A stretch of 64,000 nucleotides of DNA from Pontederia crassipes (Eukaryota; Streptophyta; Magnoliopsida; Commelinales; Pontederiaceae). Made by a program: the position numbers and the translations under genes. The DNA lies in assembly GCA_030549335.1 (NCBI GenBank), contig CM060194.1, positions 59,362,547 through 59,426,546 of the forward strand. The letters are read 5' to 3'. Positions 57,028 through 64,000 of this stretch are shown one piece after another (the stretch's first letter is position 1; the number at the start of each line of letters is the position of its first letter). The notes below the pieces were generated by a model, which was not told the origin of the DNA, searched no databases, and worked only from the letters and a program-made list of their open reading frames with translations.

Positions 57028-57600
57028 CTAGCAGTACAAGAAAAAATGCAAATTACATATTGTAATTTGCAAAAAATCATCGAAAATTATAATTTTCCGG
57101 AACCGATTCGACGAAAAAATGATTGTCGCAAATCGTTTTGCGGTGGTCGTAAAAAAATCGTCGATAGTTCAGACGATTGTGACCGTCGCAAATGTCCGGC
57201 GGTTGCAACCGTCGCAAAGAAATTTTATAATATAAAAAAATTAGCCCATCGCCAATGACCGGATCTGACAGCCAGTGGCCCGAACCAGCCGCCAACGGCC
57301 AAATCCGACCGTCAGCAGTCAGATCCGGCCGTCAACGACAGGATCCGGCCGACTAGCGGCCGATTTGCCTCCCGCGGCCAAATCTGGCCGCCAGGCGACA
57401 ATATCGGATTGCGAGGCGGCCAAATCGGCCGATCCAGGCTGGACAGAGAAAGAGAGAGAGGGGGAGAGAGTCGCCGTCCAGGAGAGAGCGCCGTGAGAGA
57501 GAGCATCGCCGGGCAAAATAGGAGAGGGAGAGAGAGAGGAGAGAGGGGGAAAGAAATAGAATGGAGAGAGGGAGAAATAAGATATATATAAGCCGAAAAA
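57028..57600 (+). mobile_element. CACTA-like fragment with GC-rich segment
   Basis: The left end CAGTACAAGAAAAAATGC is one base from the CACTACAAGAAA consensus terminus. Within 220 bp follow inverted TCGTCGCAAA/TTTGCGACGG-type sub-terminal motifs (AATCGTTTTGCGG, CCGTCGCAAATG, CCGTCGCAAAG). Then comes a GC-rich part with repeated AAATC(C/G)GGCCG words (57256-57440), then a GA-rich tract ending AGATATATATAAGCCG. This order parallels 53040-53640. No right end is found, so the element is truncated or the end is decayed. Confidence 0.55.
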
Positions 57601-58029
57601 GAAAAAAAAAACAGCGGGAGAGTGAAGATGAGATCCTTATTCATATTGCTATAATAATCTTGGTTAGATGTTAGCAACGTTGCATATGAGGAATTCTGAC
57701 GTAGATGGTATCACTATAACTAAGGTAACAAATAACAATGTTCTATTTTGCTCGATGCTATTACGCATTCAAAAATTCACAGCGATTCTAAGCCTTAATG
57801 AAATGAGGAATTTGTTATGCTAAGAGCATGTTGGCAGCTAGCTCTATTTTGAATGAAATTCAACACTTTTGCCGATTCTTAAGTCATTGAAGCATGAGAA
57901 ATGAAGCTTCTTGACTAACTCTCTTAGCTTGTTCACGAAAAGCAAACATTTTGACATTCCTGTTTTGCTTCCGACGTATCATCATAAACAGATTTATAAA
58001 GAAAAACAAAGAAAGAAAGTCTTTGTATC
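57601..58029. other. 3' flank of the kinase gene
   Basis: No gene. The part adjoining 58029 (TTTATAAAGAAAAACAAAG) should be the 3' UTR of the kinase gene. Confidence 0.5.
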
Positions 58030-60950
58030 TCACGGAGGATAAGGTAGATTTATAACAATTCCGTCGTCTAATTCCTTATCGCTGCTGGAGAACGATTCTG
58101 GATAAGTGGTTGATTCTGACACCAACATGTCATCGGAAGTCCTTGCCGTTTCCTCAGGTGCCCGCGAGCTGATGGTAGGCAGCAAGGTTCGAGGAATCGA
58201 CTCCCTGGAGCCAGTGAGCACCTCGTAGTTCGGATTCGCCAGGTAGTCGAGAGCGGTCACAATGTCCCTGATGAGGGGCCGTATCGCTGCCTCATGTTGG
58301 AGGCACATGGCGGCCACGGCGACCGCCTGACACAGACCCTTCACCGGGTACCTGCCTTCAAGCAAAGGATCTGCGATGTCGAACTTCCTCTTGTCCTTGA
58401 ACATTGGTTCTGCCTGCAAGATGATGCATGGCGTAGCCAATGCATGCATGCTTCAGAATTAGATGGTGAATTAAGAGCACAGAAAGATCTGATATCACTG
58501 TAACATACCCAGTGAACTAGAATTTGCTCCTTCTTAGGCTTGGTGGTGTCTACGGCCCTCCGTCCGGTAATGATCTCCAGAAGCACGACCCCGAAGCTGT
58601 AGACATCGGACATCTTCGTCAGCTGCCCTGTCAATGCATATTCTGGAGCACAATAGCCGTAAGTGCCCATCACCCTCGTGGAAACGTGGCTCTTATCTCC
58701 GGTCGGACCGACCCTGGCGAGGCCAAAATCCGACAACTTCGGATTGAAATCTTCGTCCAGGAGTATGTTCGATGCCTTGAGGTCCCGGTAGATCACCGGT
58801 GGATTCGAACTGTCGTGCAAATACTCAAGACCCCTTGCTGCGCCAGCTGCTATTTTCATCCTCGTTTGCCAGTCCAGTGGCTTGGACTTTGCTGATATGT
58901 CTGCTTGGATCAATAAAGAACAAGGAACACGAACTGACTTGTTAATTCGTCCATGTAATTTGCTCGAGGAAAGAGAGAATACAAAAGTTGAAATGAAATG
59001 CAACGAACGCACCTAAAAGATGATCCTCTAATGAACCTAATGGCATGTATTCGTATATTAATATCCTTTCATCGTCTTCAACGCAATATCCAATTAACTT
59101 TACAAGATTTGGGTGGTGCAAGAGGCTTAGCATTAGCACCTCAACAAGGAATTCCCTGTTACCTTGGTACCCATTCTTGTCAAGCTGTTTAACTGCCACT
59201 GTCTGCATAAAAAGTTGATGGTTCAGCATCATATCAGACACTGAACAAACACTAAAGGAAGCTAAGAAAGGCATCTATATTATGTTATTGCTAATTACTT
59301 CATTAGTATCTTTGAGTTGTCCTTTGAAAACTTTCCCGAATCCACCTTCCCCAAGTAGATTTTCAGAATGGAAGTTCCTGGTTGCTGCTGCGAGCTCGCG
59401 GAGCGTGAAGACACGAGTAGGAATGTTGGTGCTGCCAAGGCGCAAGATCTCCTCCACCGCAGATGTTTGTTGAACGTTATCTGCGAAAGGCGCACAAGAA
59501 GTGGTACGTGCTTAATTAGATAATATCGTTATTGCTTGTTTCTCTTTCCTTATTATAATATGATGGTACCATGCATATAAATACGAATCATGTGTAATGT
59601 AATGTTTTCATTGTTTGTTTATTGATTAATAAAACATATATGGACCATCAAATGTAACATGCCAACATTCTTTAAAAAAGAGTATTCAACTGAAATCAAT
59701 GAGAGGAAAATTGAAGTAAATGACTTATAACTATGATAATCTAATACGAAACATTCGACATGTTACCCATCAAACATTCATTAGACTAGAAAAAAGGAGA
59801 CTCCTATTCTAAAAAGCAATAAGATCTGATTTATATGATCAAGACAAGGCATAGTACCTGATATGGATGTCATTGTGCTAATCAGTGATGAGAGATGGTT
59901 AGTCTTGTTTTTCTGTTTCTTCTTCTTCCTCCATAATCTTATTTTCATCTTCCTCTTCCTCTTCTGAGACGTCCTCAGCGTCCTCCTCCATCTCCTTTTC
60001 TTCTTTTCTTTATTATCCTCATGAACATTTCCTGGTATCTTATTTTCATTTGTCGATGTCTTGCTCTTCTTCTTTTTCTTTGAACCCTCTGATTCTCCCT
60101 CAACCTTAGGGGCCTTGTCTTTCCTGAACAAAATCTTCCTCCTCCGCTTCTTCTTCCCCTTCTCTTCTGAATTCTTTGTCATCATGTCACTATCAACCTT
60201 AGAGTCGCTCTTTTTCCGAAACAAAAACTTTATTCTCCTCCTCTTTTTCTTCTTCTTGTTATTTTTCTTTTCATTCTCCTCCCGTGTAACCTTTGGTGCC
60301 AACATATCTCCGTCCTTAGTGCCATTCGTCACCCTCATTTTCTTGACGGTCTTATCTTTCGCCTTCACATCCTCCTCTTGTGTGTTTGTTGTTGCCAAAT
60401 TGCCTTCGCTACTTTTCTTCTTGTTTCTATGGAAAAGCTTCACAAACTTCCTCCTCCTCTTTTTTCTTTTCTGCTCGTTATGTCCAAATTGTGCATCCTC
60501 TGATACATTGCTAGTTTCATCTTTCGGCGACTTCCCGTTCCGAGACGAAGCATTGGGAAGCTTTCTCCTCTTCTTGTTCCTCGTTTCGCCTTCTTGCACT
60601 GTGACTGGTGCATTGCTTTCATCCTTCGGCGTCAACTTCTTGTTTCGGGAGAACACTTTGGGCACTAACTTCCTCTTCCTCTTCTTCTTCATCCTCTTCT
60701 CTCCGCTGCCTTCTTGCTGCGACCTCTGATCTAGCATCATGTTCTCTTCATTAGGCGACTTCTTGTGATCATGACAAATGAACATTTTCGGCAGCCTCCT
60801 CCTCTTCCTTTTGGTGTTTTGATCGTTCTGGTCTTGCACATTCTTTCTCTTCTTCTCCTCCTCCGGGGGCTTCTCCTTACCATCATCAATGCAGCATAGC
60901 CATCCAAACAACTTCTTGCCTCTCTTCTTCGTCCTACTTAGCATCCCCAT
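58030..60950 (-). CDS. Receptor-like cytoplasmic kinase, subfamily VII (PBL27-like), with long basic repeat extension
   Basis: Five exons on the minus strand: 60950-59858, 59480-59299, 59202-59013, 58900-58509 and 58413-58030. All borders are GT..AG and the frame is kept, giving 746 residues. ATG 60950 is the first in frame after a TAG (60975-60977). It encodes MGML, so Gly2 may be myristoylated and CC at 19-20 palmitoylated, as in membrane-bound RLCK-VII proteins. Exon 1 (about 364 residues) is mostly Lys/Arg-rich modules. The kinase domain has [31 protein letters not shown] and GYCAPEY, with all catalytic residues present. RLCK-VII kinases relay immune-receptor signals, for example PBL27 from chitin receptors to MAPK cascades. 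The kinase part resembles PBL27 closely; the extension does not. Confidence 0.92.
59858..60840 (-). repeat. Basic repeat modules encoded in kinase exon 1
   Basis: Around nine diverged modules of 25-45 residues each combine a Lys/Arg run, an (R/K)(K/R)L.K.F.RNKK-like core and an acidic or polar linker, for example [48 protein letters not shown] and [13 protein letters not shown]. The complementary strand shows the matching TTCTTCCTCCTC-rich pyrimidine bias. Confidence 0.85.
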
Positions 60951-61570
60951 AAGATGCAACCTAATGGAGCTCTGCTACCACAAAATGCATGGAGAACAGT
61001 AATGGTGCAAATGAGAGATAGAGCTTCTTCTTCTTGTCTCTGTCCTAATTAAGCAAATACCTAAGCATGCATATTGTTTAACAAAGTACAACGGAAGAGG
61101 TTTTGCCTGTTGTGTTTGATGAGGAGACATGGCCAGCAACATGGCCAGCAGCTTTGAACTATTTTTGGATATTTGGATGTTTTGTACATTTAATTTAGTG
61201 TTTGAGTTGTTTAGCTCTGACAAAAATGTGCGCCCCCAGTTGGTTACGTTACCACCAGAGGATGAAGACAACATTTTAACGGCATTTTGATTTGTTGGGT
61301 ACCTTGTGTCAACTGTGCATTTGTATACTCTGTAGAAGGCATGAATTCATTAACTGATATTCTCAAATATTTGTCATATATAATTTGAAATTTGCTGCTA
61401 TACAAACTTTCTTCTATTTTGGGAAACAAGATTATCAATGGCTAGAGCTCGATCTCAATTTTAAAATCGTAATAGCAAGATCGTACTGAATCTTACTAAT
61501 TATTTTTGTTAATAATGTCTTGAATCTGAACTTAGTTGTAATCATATATGATCCTTTCTTATATTTCCCC
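60951..61570. other. Promoter side of the kinase gene
   Basis: No supported gene. It should hold the 5' UTR and promoter. A direct repeat ATGGCCAGCA occurs at 61129-61151. Confidence 0.45.
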
Positions 61571-61574
61571 TAAG

Positions 61575-61914
61575 GGGTCCCGTTGTCCGGTCAGCGATTC
61601 TATGGGAGGTCAAGAGGGGAATCCCCGCGGGGGTGCAAGCGGTCCGCCTCCTGGGCAAAATTTTTTATGAGTATTTTGTATGTGATTCGAAATTGATTTA
61701 TTTCTTTATCACGATTAATTTAGAGACCCAAATAGTATGTAATTCCTATCGTTTGTAAAAGGAAGTGCTTATATAAACTCACTAGGAGTCCAAACAGAAA
61801 AATAATTTGATCTTGTAATAATCTTCTATTCTCCATCAAATAAAATTCTCTGTCGTCTTAAATTTATCGAATTTTCTCGCGATGCATAATATCTCTCGTG
61901 CAAAAATCCTAACA
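61575..61914 (+). mobile_element. Truncated copia-type LTR (candidate)
   Basis: The end CAAAAATCCTAACA (61901-61914) is a typical copia LTR 3' terminus. A TATA box TTATATAAA lies about 150 bp upstream (61769-61777), and CCCGTTGTCCGGTCAG..CCCCGCGGGGG is a GC-rich upstream segment. No TGTTAGGATT-like start, PBS or TSD is found, so the left part is missing. Confidence 0.4.
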
Positions 61915-62013
61915 CTTTTTTTTCAAATATTTTGATTTTTTATTTTTTAGTGGAACATGATTTTTACATAAAATAGAATTAAAAGGAAGATGATTAATTA
62001 TAATTAAAAAATA

Positions 62014-62189
62014 TTTGTACTGCCCTTTTTAATGGGTAGCATCATCAGACATCTATTAATCATCATCCGATTTCATGATGGACGATGGATCAAAATATTT
62101 ATTCAACCGATGAATCCATCATTCATCATAAATTAGACAGTGATCAATAGACGTCGCATGGTACTACCCTTTAAAAGGAATAGTACAAA
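62014..62189. repeat. Fold-back (MITE-like) inverted repeat, about 176 bp
   Basis: The left arm TTTGTACTGCCCTTTTTAAT and the complement of the right arm, TTTGTACTATTCCTTTTAAA, continue as GGGTAG..GAC(A/G)TCTATT(A/G)ATCA for about 65-80 bp per arm with mismatches. The loop is short. There is no coding capacity. Terminal TTTGTAC/GTACAAA is exact. Confidence 0.7.
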
Positions 62190-64000
62190 CATTAAACCCT
62201 AACTAAAAATTTAAAAATATTTTCTTCACAAAACAACTTTATTGTCAATGTATATTACAAGTTATATATGCAATGGTATTCCGTATTATTGTTGTCATTT
62301 TATATTAATTTACTATTATATAAATAGTATATATGCATGTGTAGGAAGTTTTAATAGGATAGTAGTCAAATTACATTATTCATGATCTAAATCATTACAA
62401 ATTTATTTTAAAAAATGTTTTTTACATAATTTTATATACTAAAAAAATATTTTAATATATAAATTTGATCTTATGATCTTCAATCCGATCTTACGATTTT
62501 TAATACGATCTTACGGATCTCTTCCTGACTACCTTATTGGGAAAGAGCGTCAATTAATTTGATGTTCGGATGAGAGTACTCATGATTAATAGTTTCCAAC
62601 ATAATCTTGTCAACCAATAATATCAATCAATTTTTTCACGTGTTTAACTATGTCAATTAGTTTTATTAATGCTATGCAAGCTTGAAAATGAGTTTTATGC
62701 AAAGCCTAGAAAGTAGGTGATTTGAGAGTGATTTGAAGAACCCCCTTGATGTGAAAAATTACTAAAACAAAAGCATTGTTAACCTTTTTTGAATTTATCC
62801 CTTGTTAATTTACCTCTTGACTTCCTTTTCTTTATTTGTCCGATTACATTTTTATCTTTTTTATTATCATTAAGAATAACACTTTAGAAATCAAAGATTT
62901 TGACCTTAGTTTTCTTTTTAAGAAAACTATGATATTATTGAAAGAGTGAAAGAATATTCAGTAAATAAAGAAACTATAAACAATGACATGAGGTAAATGA
63001 AAATCTTGAAAAAAGTCCAGATAAAACAGGAGCTAATTGCCTTATTTTAGGAGACAAAAGTGAAAATTAGTATAATAGGCTTCCTATAGGATTTAAGTCC
63101 ATCCCATTAAAATGGGGTGGCCGTTCTTTCATATCGTGTGAGTCGCACGATGCGCGAAGGACGGCCAGATGGAGGAGGTGTGGTTCACGTTGGCGGTCTA
63201 GGAAAATGAGGTTGGCTCAGGAAAAATAAGGTCGGCACAGGCAGTGTTCGAGGACGATGACACTCCTCCATAGTGATGTTCGAGGGCGGTGGTCCGACAG
63301 ATCAAGGGTCGACAGATGAGGCGTTCAAGTGCTCTTCGAGGGAGATGACACTCCTCCACAATTCAAGGGTCATGACGACGATGTTCTACCACTAGTGATG
63401 CACCTTGCTGCAACCGACAATTGTGCCCTCGACCTTGCTTGCCGTCCTCAACCTCGCCTGTCGTCACAATTGTTGACATCATCATCTCCCTCGCTTGCCG
63501 CCCTTGACCATCGACCTTGGCCCTCGTGTCCTCGACCTCGTCTTCATCTTCATCCACCATCGCTGCCCTCGACGTAGCTCTCATTCGCCCTTGATGGAGC
63601 TCTCATTCGCCACCCTCGACCTTGCCGATATCGCCACCCTCAAAAGCCATTGACATCGCCCTTTGAACCCTTCTATCCGTACGCTAAATCGGCCGGCTTA
63701 AGTGCGACCAACCTTCGTCTAACGCAAGCTAAACTGACCAAATCGCACTCATAGTGCATCTAGAATAGTATGCCCACACACCTAGGTAGGCGTGCCACCC
63801 CATTCCAATAAGGAGAGTCGGACCACTTGTGCTTCCTTGAACCCCATAAGCTGCTATAAGCCTAGATCCATAAAGACCAGCTCAATTGATGGAAGTTACA
63901 AAATGTTTATTTTTTCATATATACATGAGGATATAAAGGATGCTCCGATGCATCACTTTGGATTGTCTATTTATTTTAATGACAATTAAACATCAATTCG
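62190..64000. other. Intergenic DNA with GC-rich block
   Basis: AT-rich to about 63100. The segment 63111-63804 is bounded by inverted AATGGGGTGGC / GCCACCCCATT and has a GC-rich interior (63240-63680) with repeated CCCTCGACCTTG words. It may be a second small TIR element. No gene is supported. Confidence 0.45.

Noticed and set aside
60061-60729. Plus-strand 222-codon Phe/Leu/Ser-rich frame resembling a membrane protein
   Set aside because: It is the complement of the Lys/Arg-rich kinase exon 1, whose AAG/AAA codons read as TTC/TTT on the other strand.
60951-60959. Upstream TTG-initiated extension of the kinase (three extra codons)
   Set aside because: The first in-frame ATG is at 60950 and gives MG, the expected myristoylation start; TTG initiation is unlikely in a plant nuclear gene.
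60975-61438. Minus-strand frames upstream of the kinase
   Set aside because: No similarity, AT-rich composition; more likely promoter and 5' UTR.
1-64000. CRISPR arrays, bacterial-type operons, tRNA and rRNA genes
   Set aside because: No evenly spaced identical repeats with unique spacers, and no rRNA core or full tRNA cloverleaf was recognised; the window is plant nuclear DNA.

Overview
The window is plant nuclear DNA. It is AT-rich intergenic sequence packed with LTR retrotransposons, DNA transposons and small repeats, with four protein-coding genes, all on the minus strand. Spliced genes with GT-AG introns, a plant-type PPR gene, a plant RLCK-VII kinase and a plant septum-promoting GTPase point to an angiosperm. 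The very GC-rich first exon of the GTPase gene, falling to AT-rich later exons, hints at a monocot, but the species cannot be named from sequence alone.

Layout. 1-4.2 kb: no supported gene; an AT microsatellite and one AT-rich MITE-like copy. 4.27-6.71 kb: a solo Ty3/gypsy-type LTR with perfect target-site duplication (TSD) TCTCA, carrying about 20 copies of a TTACGGCCGTAA-like palindrome. 6.96-16.14 kb: a complete but mutated chromodomain Ty3/gypsy element (Tekay/Del-like) with TSD AGCAG, tRNA-Met-type PBS, gag, PR, RT, RNase H, INT and chromodomain. 16.16-17.95 kb: a minus-strand, internally deleted Ty1/copia element. 19.14-21.43 kb: intact intronless PPR gene (MEE40/At3g53700-like). 23.89-30.31 kb: a non-autonomous gag-only Ty1/copia element of SIRE type, whose 5' LTR holds a nested solo LTR. 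30.3-32.2 kb: triplicated intergenic repeats. 32.17-35.01 kb: six-exon SGP-type small GTPase gene. 36.27-37.10 kb: a terminal-inverted-repeat element with GC-rich interior and apparent 9-bp TSD. About 40.96-45.57 kb: an old, decayed relative of the gag-only copia family. 46.31-46.83 kb: a small plant-specific gene of unknown function. 48.4-50.2 kb: GC-rich low-complexity DNA and a decayed LINE fragment. 50.17-52.2 kb: three more copies of the MITE-like family, one holding a 150-bp SINE-like insert with TSD GAAATTT. 52.8-56.81 kb: a CACTA-like element built of palindromic repeats, interrupted by a solo copia LTR. 57.03-57.6 kb: a related CACTA-like fragment. 58.03-60.95 kb: a five-exon RLCK-VII kinase gene whose first exon adds about 360 residues of lysine/arginine-rich repeats.

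The genes are independent single genes with no operon logic. The likeliest biological novelty is the kinase with its basic repeat extension. The transposon landscape adds nested insertions, a gag-only element family at several ages, and three unrelated LTR families that each carry dense CG-containing motif arrays.
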